A DNA stretch of 64,000 nt from Legionella fallonii LLAP-10 (lineage in GTDB: Bacteria > Pseudomonadota > Gammaproteobacteria > Legionellales > Legionellaceae), in NCBI RefSeq assembly GCF_000953135.1, contig NZ_LN614827.1:711001-775000 (forward strand), read 5' to 3'. The notes under the pieces are model-generated. The model made no database searches. It saw only the letters and a list, made by a program, of their open reading frames with translations, and had not been told where the DNA came from. Position 1 is the stretch's first letter. Each line of letters begins with the position of its first letter. The position numbers and the translations under genes are program-made. This document shows positions 26,976 through 34,303 of this stretch, one piece after another.

Positions 26976-28328
26976 CTAGCTTAATGTATGTGCTATTGAC
27001 CCTTCTGGTTCAGGCCCTTCAAGAAGGTATTGCTCCACTTTATCATTAAGTACAGCCGGATTTGTTTCTGCTTTATTATAGCGCTCAAAAAACTGATGTG
27101 CCGCATACAATGAATTTATAGCGACCAAGCCGAATGCTACAGGAGTGATCAAAATTGATATTGTCGTTGTAATAGCAATAGCAAGTAGGCCAACTATTGA
27201 GTCGTATAATGAAACACCGTTGTAAGCCTTAAGTAAGAAGGAGTAATTTGCTTCATCTTCATTCAGGTGCTGGGTCGCTGTCTCAAGAACCTTATCTGCT
27301 ATGGAGAGTCTATCTGTAAAGAGTTCAGCGATTTGGTTTTCATAACTGTTGTTAAAAAGAAATACAAGATTTTGTACACGTTGTAGTTGTACGTTAAATT
27401 TCCTTAAATGTTCTTGATCAGGTTCTGGTTTATTTTCGATTGCACTGATTTTTTGACGTAATGCATTTTCCTTTTCACGAATACGATTAAATAAATTTTT
27501 GAGTTGGAAATAATTAGCGTCTTCGCCGGATATTTGTTCTTCTGGGGTATGTATGGGGGTTGCCCAATATAAAGAATTCTTTTCCCATACATGATTATAA
27601 AAAACTTGCCCTGTCGTTTTTGAGGTAATTATTTCACCTGGAGCTCCTGTACTAATGAGACGTATAGGTGGTAGGTACAATGAAGAAAAGACTGGAAATG
27701 CTGTGGTGGCCTTGTTGCTAATCAGTTGATCTTTAACTGTTGTGGGAATTATTTTATGTTGTGATAATAATTCGAGAGCATAATCTTTACAGGTATAGGA
27801 ATCACTGCTGTCAAACCCACTCATAGTTAATTTCATCGTGATATGAAAAGGTTTTAAACGAGGTATTCTTCCTTCTGCTGCTGCTTTTGCTTTTTCAGCA
27901 ACGTAGCGGGTGTGTCCGTTAGGCTCTATGCCTTGACTCATTAATTCTGCATTGAGCTCTTCTATCACTTCGCGCTCAGTCTTCATCATTTGTTGGTAAT
28001 TATTTCTGAGGGCGTTGAATTGCTCTTGGTTGATCTCAAAGCTAAGGCCGTGTAGTCCATCGCCATCAAGATACCTCATATCCTCGTTTTCTAAAACACC
28101 ATGGCCGTCTTGTAAATCAACATTTAAACTGATGAGCTTTTTTACTCCTGCTACAAATGGGTTGGTAGTACTACTGGGTTGGCTATAAAATCCAATACCA
28201 TTTAATACCTTGATAGGAGATGTCTCTGTTTCTTGCTGGGAGAAAATCAAACTGGCATGACCAAACGGATTGGCTCCAGCATCAGTATCCATAACGCAGT
28301 AAGTTACATAATATTTTGGGAAGCCCAT
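26976..28328 (-). CDS. Hypothetical protein with permuted NlpC/P60-like His-Cys pattern, candidate effector
   Basis: This 450-residue protein is bracketed by the two tandem arrays. Residues 1-190 show NPFGHASLIFS with His24 on a strand and SYTCKDYALELL with Cys180 at the start of a helix. A His that precedes the Cys is the order of circularly permuted NlpC/P60 (YaeF/LRAT-like) hydrolases. A coiled middle section follows, then two adjacent hydrophobic segments (DSIVGLLAIAITTTISILI and PVAFGLVAINSLYAA) near residues 385-425, which would anchor it in a membrane. No signal peptide is present. It is likely an effector acting at a host membrane, but this is inferred. ATG 28328 begins MGFPKYYVTY. 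Confidence 0.72.
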   Translation of the reverse strand: MGFPKYYVTYCVMDTDAGANPFGHASLIFSQQETETSPIKVLNGIGFYSQPSSTTNPFVAGVKKLISLNVDLQDGHGVLENEDMRYLDGDGLHGLSFEINQEQFNALRNNYQQMMKTEREVIEELNAELMSQGIEPNGHTRYVAEKAKAAAEGRIPRLKPFHITMKLTMSGFDSSDSYTCKDYALELLSQHKIIPTTVKDQLISNKATTAFPVFSSLYLPPIRLISTGAPGEIITSKTTGQVFYNHVWEKNSLYWATPIHTPEEQISGEDANYFQLKNLFNRIREKENALRQKISAIENKPEPDQEHLRKFNVQLQRVQNLVFLFNNSYENQIAELFTDRLSIADKVLETATQHLNEDEANYSFLLKAYNGVSLYDSIVGLLAIAITTTISILITPVAFGLVAINSLYAAHQFFERYNKAETNPAVLNDKVEQYLLEGPEPEGSIAHTLS

Positions 28329-28591
28329 ACCAACCTCACTAATTTTCTGCTCTGTTTATAACAACTTGTATCAAACAGTGATAAAAGTGAAACATTATAA
28401 TACAGAGTCATCGATTTTTACAGACTCTTTAGTAAGAAAAACGATATAAACATGGTGCAGAAAGTAACAATTATAGTTTGATGTGCCTAAAGGTACTTTT
28501 TTTGGGTGTTATAACGTAATAGCCCTGGTAATGACATTAACCTATGCTCGCTGAGTCATCGCTGACAGGTTAAGAAATAAAGATCTATCAA

Positions 28592-28712
28592 ATCCCTCTC
28601 CCTAGCCCTCTCCCGCGAGTTATTATCGATTTTCAAACAAAACGCCTAGCGCGGGCGAGGGGACTTTTCGTGCCGTCAAAATATTATTCCACTTCGTATC
28701 CCCTTTCCATAA
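28592..28712 (+). repeat. Leader sequence of tandem array 2
   Basis: This is the second copy of the 121-base leader, in the same orientation as the first and 2551 bases from it. With array 2 it forms a long direct repeat flanking the gene at 26976-28328. Confidence 0.9.
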
Positions 28713-29573
28713 GGGATTATTTGATGCCGCATTACCGCGGCCTAGACCGCGGTATCCATAACGGGAGCCACATCATGGCAGATGGTGGGGGAATTCGAAA
28801 TATCGTAACTTAATGACAGAGTCCCTGCTTGCACTGCAAGGGATTATTTGATACCGCATTACCGCGGCCTAGACTGCGGTATCCATAACTGGAGCCATAT
28901 CATGGCTTCCTTGGTAGATGCTGAGGGAATTCGAAATATCATAACGTAATGGCAGTGTCTCTAGCCCGCACTGCAAGGGATTATTTGATGCCGCATTACC
29001 GCGGCCTAGACCGCGGTATCCATAACGGGAGCCACATCATGGCTACCCTTGGCAGATGCTGGGGGAATTCGAAATATCATAACGTAATGGTAGTGTCTCT
29101 AGCCCGCACTGCAAGGGATTATTTGATACCGCATTACCGCGGCCTAGACTGCGGTATCCATAACTGGAGCCATATCATGGCTTCCTTGGTAGATGCTGGG
29201 GGAATTCGAAATATCATAACGTAATGATAGTGTCTCTAGCCCGCACTGCAAGGGATTATTTGATGCCGCATTACCGCGGCCTAGACCGCGGTATCCATAA
29301 CGGGAGCCACATCATGGCTACCCTTGGCAGATGCTGGGGGAATTCGAAATATCATAGCGTAATGACAGTGTCTCTAGCCCGCACTACAAGTGATTATTTG
29401 ATACCGAATTACCGCGGCCTAGATCGCGGTATCCATAACGGGAGCCACATCATGGCTACCCTTGGTAGATGCTGGGGGAATTCGAAATATCATAACGTAA
29501 TGACAGTGTCTCTAGCCCGCACTACAAGTGATTATTTGATACCGAATTACCGCGGCCTAGACCGCGGTATCCA
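28713..29573 (+). repeat. Tandem array 2: six full units of 127-138 bases plus a partial
   Basis: Units start at 28713, 28840, 28977, 29115, 29252, 29390 and 29528. They are related to array 1 units but read TGATGCCGCATTACC or TGATACCGCATTACC. Units 2-3 and 4-5 form a two-unit super-repeat of about 275 bases (CATATCATGGCTTCC alternating with CACATCATGGCTACC). Accidental open frames run through the array because 138 is a multiple of three. I do not treat these as genes. Confidence 0.95.
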
Positions 29574-29664
29574 GGGGTTGCTACAGATTATAGTTAGTAG
29601 GAAAGTAAAGTCGTCTCCTCAATGTGGATAACCGTGACATTGAGGAGATAATGACGAGTCGATT

Positions 29665-29871
29665 TTAAAATAAGATGCATGGACATGATGCTTGGTTTGT
29701 GGGTTGAGATGAATTGCTAGCTGATTGTCTTTCTGAAAAAAACAAGTGTCGATTATACAAATAAGGCAACGCTCCTGGCATATAAGGTGGGATAGGACGG
29801 ATAGTCCAATCTGACGTTGGTTCCGCTTTTGTTTGTTGTTCATTATGCGGTTGACTTTGTCCTTCTTTCAT
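29665..29871 (-). CDS. Possible small hypothetical protein
   Basis: This is a 68-residue frame beginning at ATG 29871 with a weak GGATAT site before it. The N-terminus is polar (MKEGQSQPHNEQQTKAEP), followed by a Pro/Tyr-rich stretch (IPPYMPGALPYLYNRH). A second frame is open over the same bases without a better start. It lies between array 2 and an empty intergenic region. I do not recognise it, and it may not be real. Confidence 0.35.
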   Translation of the reverse strand: MKEGQSQPHNEQQTKAEPTSDWTIRPIPPYMPGALPYLYNRHLFFSERQSASNSSQPTNQASCPCILF

Positions 29872-30200
29872 AAGCTATATCCTTAATTAGTGAGAGAATC
29901 TGTTTAACGGTTTGTTAAATGCAACGGTTGAAGCTTAAAAATATCTTGAACACTACAATTAAATGTATCATTGGTTTGCTCTTTTAGTATAGGTCAGGAC
30001 TTATACTAAAAAGCGACCTCTGAGTTTTGTGCGAGTCCTGTAGGTGGGCTATTTGCCCGAGAAACTAAAAAATATAAGCCTATATGAATAGAGTAGACTA
30101 TATTTCATAGAGACTTTTAAAGTAACGATAAAACCTGTATGGTGTATAAGATTGATATTAGACTTTTTTGGAAACTCTACTAGGTTAAGAGTGTCTTCAT
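29872..30200. other. Intergenic region with nested inverted repeats
   Basis: No gene was seen. TTTTAGTATA (29982-29991) and TATACTAAAA (30002-30011) are perfect inverted arms around a 10-base loop. Overlapping alternatives pair AGGTC with GACCT and AGGACT with AGTCCT within the next 55 bases. This could be an operator or a folded leader or small RNA. Confidence 0.4.
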
Positions 30201-30899
30201 ATGCCCAAAGTAAAATGTTTTTTTTGGATAAAAGTAATAACCAGTTTTTTTCTTAGTTTGGTGATATACCCCGTCAACGCAACAAGGACCTATACTAAAG
30301 ACTGGTCTGTGGCGAATATTATTGCTCCTTTATCCGAGGGCTCTTCTTTTAAGTATTATTTGGAACCGCAGCTGCGTTTGATTGATACAAGATCGGTGTT
30401 TAATCAGTTCCTTTTCTTAGGAGGATTAGGTTATCAATTTAATCCAGATCTTATGCTATTTATAGGACCTGGTTGGATTGAAATAAAAAATCCAATAAAC
30501 AATACCTCGTCTACGGAAAAGCGATTATGGCAGCAATTAAATTGGCGAATATTGAATAACTCTAATTTAACCTTGAACAGCCGGACGCGTTTGGAAGAGC
30601 GAAATCATACCCCCCGATCGCAAATTGCCTTTCGTTTGCGCCAGCGTTTATGGTTTAGGGTTCCTTTGCAACAGTGGAGCGGTTATTCCTTTTCATTTTT
30701 TGATGAAATCTTTTTTAATCTTAATCATCCTAGCTGGACTTCACCTTATTTATTGGAGCAAAATCGTGCCTTTATTGGGATGGCGAAACAGTTATCTAAA
30801 TCAGCCATTTTGGATGTGGGGTATTTACATCAATATCTTCATTCATTTACTAACCAATCAGATAATGTGTTATTACTCAGTCTCACTATGATTACTTAA
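30201..30899 (+). CDS. Exported DUF2490-type outer membrane protein
   Basis: This 232-residue protein has a signal peptide (ending near VIYPVNA) and a beta-rich mature part. DWSVANIIAPLS, FKYYLEPQLRLID, QFLFLGGLGYQFNPDLMLFIG and TRLEERNHTPRSQIAFRLRQR follow the DUF2490 pattern, a small predicted outer-membrane barrel. Its role in the family is unknown. It is convergent with the acyltransferase gene, only about 20 bases away, with no obvious terminator. Confidence 0.8.
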   Translation: MPKVKCFFWIKVITSFFLSLVIYPVNATRTYTKDWSVANIIAPLSEGSSFKYYLEPQLRLIDTRSVFNQFLFLGGLGYQFNPDLMLFIGPGWIEIKNPINNTSSTEKRLWQQLNWRILNNSNLTLNSRTRLEERNHTPRSQIAFRLRQRLWFRVPLQQWSGYSFSFFDEIFFNLNHPSWTSPYLLEQNRAFIGMAKQLSKSAILDVGYLHQYLHSFTNQSDNVLLLSLTMIT

Positions 30900-30918
30900 T
30901 AGATAGGCGTCTACGTAT

Positions 30919-31749
30919 TCAAAAATAAGTTAATAGCCGAGTGAGTACGTTACCCGGACCTATTTCAATAAATTCCGTTTCTCCCTGTTGATGCAGATAA
31001 TTAATAGTCTCCGACCATCTGACTGATTGGTCAATTTGCCTGATTAGATTTTCTTTTATATTTTCTGCATTATAAGGTTGCACGGTGGCATTGGCTATTA
31101 CAGTAATGTCAGGTGCTTTGAATTCAAACTGTTTTATAAACTGGCCAAACTCATGGGCTGCATCCTGCATATAACGGGAATGAAATGCGCCGCTAACTGG
31201 TAAAGTAACACACATTTTTGCTTCAGTAGATAATATTTCTTTGGCTTTGGCAATATCAGCTGAAGGCCCAGATAAAACCGTTTGTTTTGGAGAGTTTAAA
31301 TTGGCATAATCTATGGACTCAAGGTGATGTAGTTTAAGTAACTCAGCTAAACGTTCAAGGGGTAAACCCACTACTGCTAGCATACTCCCTCCTGTACTCT
31401 GAGCCATGAGTTCTCCTCGTTTTTTGATAAGTCTAAGCCCTGTTTCAAAATCAAAGACTCCCGCGGCAAATAAGGCACTGTACTCACCCAAACTATGGCC
31501 AATACAGTAAGTTGGAGGAGGAGTAGAATTAATGTGGTTAAGAAAAGACAATGCTTCAATGACATATAAGGCTGGTTGTGTATATTGGGTATTACCTAAT
31601 TGTTCTTGAGGATCAGCGAGACATAATTCCTGAATTGAATAACCTAAAATATCATTAGCTTGTTGGGTTTTTTGCGAGAATTCATTAAATAAATGCTCTC
31701 CCATACCTTTTTTCTGAGCTCCTTGCCCAGGAAACATGAACGTTGTCAT
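30919..31749 (-). CDS. Stand-alone malonyl-CoA:ACP transacylase-like acyltransferase
   Basis: This is a FabD-like acyltransferase of 276 residues. MFPGQGAQKKGMG opens the domain, GHSLGEYSALFAAG contains the nucleophile Ser, GAFHSRYM holds the catalytic His, and FIEIGPGNVLTRLL closes it. The frame opens at 31830, but ATG 31749 (MTTFMFPGQG) is the domain start. Fatty-acid fabD normally sits with fabH, fabG and acpP. This copy is isolated, which resembles the discrete acyltransferases that serve polyketide synthases in trans. No such synthase lies in the window. Confidence 0.85.
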   Translation of the reverse strand: MTTFMFPGQGAQKKGMGEHLFNEFSQKTQQANDILGYSIQELCLADPQEQLGNTQYTQPALYVIEALSFLNHINSTPPPTYCIGHSLGEYSALFAAGVFDFETGLRLIKKRGELMAQSTGGSMLAVVGLPLERLAELLKLHHLESIDYANLNSPKQTVLSGPSADIAKAKEILSTEAKMCVTLPVSGAFHSRYMQDAAHEFGQFIKQFEFKAPDITVIANATVQPYNAENIKENLIRQIDQSVRWSETINYLHQQGETEFIEIGPGNVLTRLLTYF

Positions 31750-31896
31750 ATCAGGTTTCTCATTGTGATAAGCTATATCAATAATCCAATGTAATAAGTA
31801 TATAGTAATTAAATAAGGGGTCAAAAGCATTGTGACTCCAGTTGCTAAGGGGGAAGGTCTATACTTTATTCAAGGTTATTAGAATGACTATCTTCC

Positions 31897-33033
31897 ATGC
31901 GCTCCCAATACGATAAACTTGTTTATATTAATTTGACTCAAGATCTGTTAACGGCTTCTATTGATACGCTGACTATTCATGATAGGGTTGCTGAATTAGT
32001 GAAAATTCCTGATGATTGTGATCTTAAGAGCTTGGATGATCCTGAGTTATTTCCTCAATGTACTAATCTAACTAAAGTGTATTTCTCTGCTCATGGGAGT
32101 GAGGAATCAAAAAAATATGTTTTTAATAGACGTACATCGGATGCCAAACTGTATCATTTAGATGATGTAGCAGCTTACGTGGGAAAATTATTGCGGGATG
32201 CAAATTTTAAGAATCCTAATGTGAGGCCACGACTGACTTTAGTGATGAGCGTTTGCGAGGGATTAGGATTTGCCAAAGGCTTACAAAAAAAATTAATGGA
32301 ACACTATGGAGTATTTGTTGATGTAATTGCCAATAAATATGTGGTGCATGAACGTTATCAAATGGCTCCAGGTGGACAGCAGTTGGCTATTACTCATAAA
32401 GTAACCTCTGAAAAGGGTGATGGCAGAGTACATAAACGGCCCCATGCTAAAGTATTATTAACTATTGATTCCAACGGGAAACAACGTGAAATTGATGCTT
32501 ATGAACTCAAATGGATAGAGAACGTCTCTAAGGCTTTGCACGAGCAAGTAGCTAGCTTTACACGATGGGCCGATTATAGTAAACCAGAAAACATTGATAT
32601 TTTGAAAGGTATTACTACCCTGTGTCGGGATGTTGATACGGTAATTTCCCTCTATATGGATCGTGATATTAGTTTAACTGCTAATTACTTGTTTGCATTG
32701 TTATTGAGTTGTCAAAATGCATCAGCTGATCCACTTTATAAAGACGCGATGAATTATGAGATGTTACAGATTATAGTTAAAAATCTGATTAGCGATGGCT
32801 TAAAATATATTAATCCTCATAAGGAGATGAGCACCTATATGCAGAAGCAAGCGCAAATAGAGTCGGAAAGAAAAAAAGCAGTTAGTGATGAGGCGATGCC
32901 TAAAATCTTGCTAGCAAAAAAAGCAGTTTATTCTGGGTTACTTTTCGAGGCTTCAGAATATGGTATAGAGACTGTCTTATCTCAAATAGACAATGTACAA
33001 AGGGAGATAGATAATCTGAAAAAATCTATCTAA
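31897..33033 (+). CDS. Second candidate clan CD cysteine-protease-like protein
   Basis: This 378-residue protein has no signal peptide and no family I can name. VYFSAHGSEES carries His66 after a strand, and LTLVMSVCEGLGFAKGL carries Cys120 at the end of the next strand, then a helix and a strand VFVDVIANKYVV. This is the layout of the N-terminal part of the protein at 20720 and of clan CD peptidases (caspase, CPD). The C-terminal half is helical and lysine-rich. The first ATG at 31897 has no strong ribosome site. The stop lies inside the terminator stem at 33019. Effector role and catalysis are inferred. Confidence 0.72.
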   Translation: MRSQYDKLVYINLTQDLLTASIDTLTIHDRVAELVKIPDDCDLKSLDDPELFPQCTNLTKVYFSAHGSEESKKYVFNRRTSDAKLYHLDDVAAYVGKLLRDANFKNPNVRPRLTLVMSVCEGLGFAKGLQKKLMEHYGVFVDVIANKYVVHERYQMAPGGQQLAITHKVTSEKGDGRVHKRPHAKVLLTIDSNGKQREIDAYELKWIENVSKALHEQVASFTRWADYSKPENIDILKGITTLCRDVDTVISLYMDRDISLTANYLFALLLSCQNASADPLYKDAMNYEMLQIIVKNLISDGLKYINPHKEMSTYMQKQAQIESERKKAVSDEAMPKILLAKKAVYSGLLFEASEYGIETVLSQIDNVQREIDNLKKSI

Positions 33034-33060
33034 GTAATAAGGTACTTAGATAGATTTTTT
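33019..33060. terminator. Strong bidirectional terminator
   Basis: A perfect 18-base stem (33019-33036 with 33043-33060) has a 6-base loop ATAAGG. One arm starts with six A and the other ends with six T, so it reads as a Rho-independent terminator on both strands. It serves the convergent genes at 31897 and 33073, and the stop codon of the former lies inside it. Confidence 0.92.
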
Positions 33061-33072
33061 AGGCGTAGGCAA

Positions 33073-34140
33073 TTACTTGGTAATCGCTTGCATTCCTGCT
33101 TCATCAAGAGTTGTTTTAGCATATTGAGCAATTAATTGATGAATAGGTGCTGTTGGATGTACATGATCCCAGAATAAATAACCAGTGCAAGAGTTTGAAT
33201 TGGCATTCATTTTGGGGAGTGTTTGTTCTTGATAGCTTACTATCAATGCTTCTTTAAGGGTAGGGTTAGCAAGAATTGCTTGTTTCTTTTGTTCATCCAA
33301 TGTCAGGTGATATTGTTTCGCCTGAGTTTTCAGGTAATTATCCAATACCTCTGGATTATTCGCTACAGCTCTTAATGAAAACCCTCCAGAATAACAGGGT
33401 TCCGTTACATTAGTAATGTTAAATTGTCCTGGTTCGCTGATTAATTGATTAAATAAGGAATAGACATCAAAATAAGCGATGTTGACATTCGGATATCGTT
33501 CTTTTAATTCATTGTACTTAGCTAATAATTTTTCGTTATGTTTATTGGCTAGCTCAGTTAATAAAGCTTGAGTATTGTTCTGGGCTGCACTTGGTGTTTT
33601 TCCTAGATCAGGAATATTAACCATGAGTATCATCACGGCACCATTACTAATAAGCGACTCAACATTAGTACCAATAGCATCGACGACAGAACTGGTTATT
33701 GCGTCTACGTTAGTAGGGCCATTAAGATAATTGTTCGCTCCTATCCATACTACATAAAGACTTGTGTCTTTATTGGTATAGTTATGCAGATACAGATAAT
33801 CATCCACTTCAGAACTTAGGGTGTAGGGTAAATTTTCTTTGTAAGATAAAACCGCTCCGGCACCGCCGACGGCAAAGTCTTGAAAATTATCACTTGAACC
33901 ATTAGGGAAATAAGATTGGTATAGGTTTTCTACCCACACAGGACCATTACTAAAGCGTCCATGATAATACGGCGGTGATTTAGGAATAAAGTGAGCCATA
34001 TAAGTATATAAATTACCATTATCTGACAGACTATCCCCAAAAGAGACTATAGTATCAAACTTATAACTATACGAATTGATGGCATAGATGAAAAGGCTTA
34101 GAGCAAGAATAGTTTTCTTTATCAATTTCACTCTCCTCAT
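33073..34140 (-). CDS. Secreted GDSL lysophospholipase / acyltransferase (PlaA/PlaC/PlaD family)
   Basis: This 355-residue exported lipase has a signal peptide (KKTILALSLFIYAINSYS). The GDSL block is SFGDSLSDNGN with Ser37, block III is VVWIGANNYLN, and block V is FWDHVHPTAPIHQLI with Asp and His of the triad. This is the GDSL family that includes the Legionella enzymes PlaA, PlaC and PlaD, which are exported by type II secretion and act on (lyso)phospholipids. Two cysteines near the end (ANSNSCTGYLFWDH and EPCYSGG) may form the regulatory disulfide loop known for these enzymes. It has a PmrA-type promoter. I cannot tell which paralogue it is. Confidence 0.88.
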   Translation of the reverse strand: MRRVKLIKKTILALSLFIYAINSYSYKFDTIVSFGDSLSDNGNLYTYMAHFIPKSPPYYHGRFSNGPVWVENLYQSYFPNGSSDNFQDFAVGGAGAVLSYKENLPYTLSSEVDDYLYLHNYTNKDTSLYVVWIGANNYLNGPTNVDAITSSVVDAIGTNVESLISNGAVMILMVNIPDLGKTPSAAQNNTQALLTELANKHNEKLLAKYNELKERYPNVNIAYFDVYSLFNQLISEPGQFNITNVTEPCYSGGFSLRAVANNPEVLDNYLKTQAKQYHLTLDEQKKQAILANPTLKEALIVSYQEQTLPKMNANSNSCTGYLFWDHVHPTAPIHQLIAQYAKTTLDEAGMQAITK

Positions 34141-34157
34141 TGAATGACAATGAACTC

Positions 34158-34190
34158 AGTATACTGAATGAAGATTACCGTAATATTAAG
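34158..34190 (-). promoter_or_regulatory. PmrA-type box and -10 for the GDSL lipase gene
   Basis: On the minus strand the first half-site is a perfect cTTAATatT (34182-34190). It is followed after two bases by gGTAATctT, with an 11-base period, and by TATACT (34158-34163), 15 bases after the second half-site start. One mismatch (GTAAT) is present in the second half. Confidence 0.65.
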
Positions 34191-34303
34191 CAGGTAAATT
34201 GCTGAGGCAAAAAAATTTTATACTTTATGACAAAATGAATGGCGCATTAACAATTATGTTATAAAATTAGACATGATGCTCTTTGTATTTGCTTGGAGAA
34301 GTT

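Noticed and set aside
28949..29631. Two open frames running through array 2 that would encode tandem peptide repeats
   Set aside because: They arise because several repeat units are 138 bases, a multiple of three. There is no ribosome site, and frames shift wherever units are 127 or 137 bases.
34245..34275. PmrA-type box before ankyrin paralogue A
   Set aside because: TTAAC and GTTAT are too far from the consensus and the -10 is poor.
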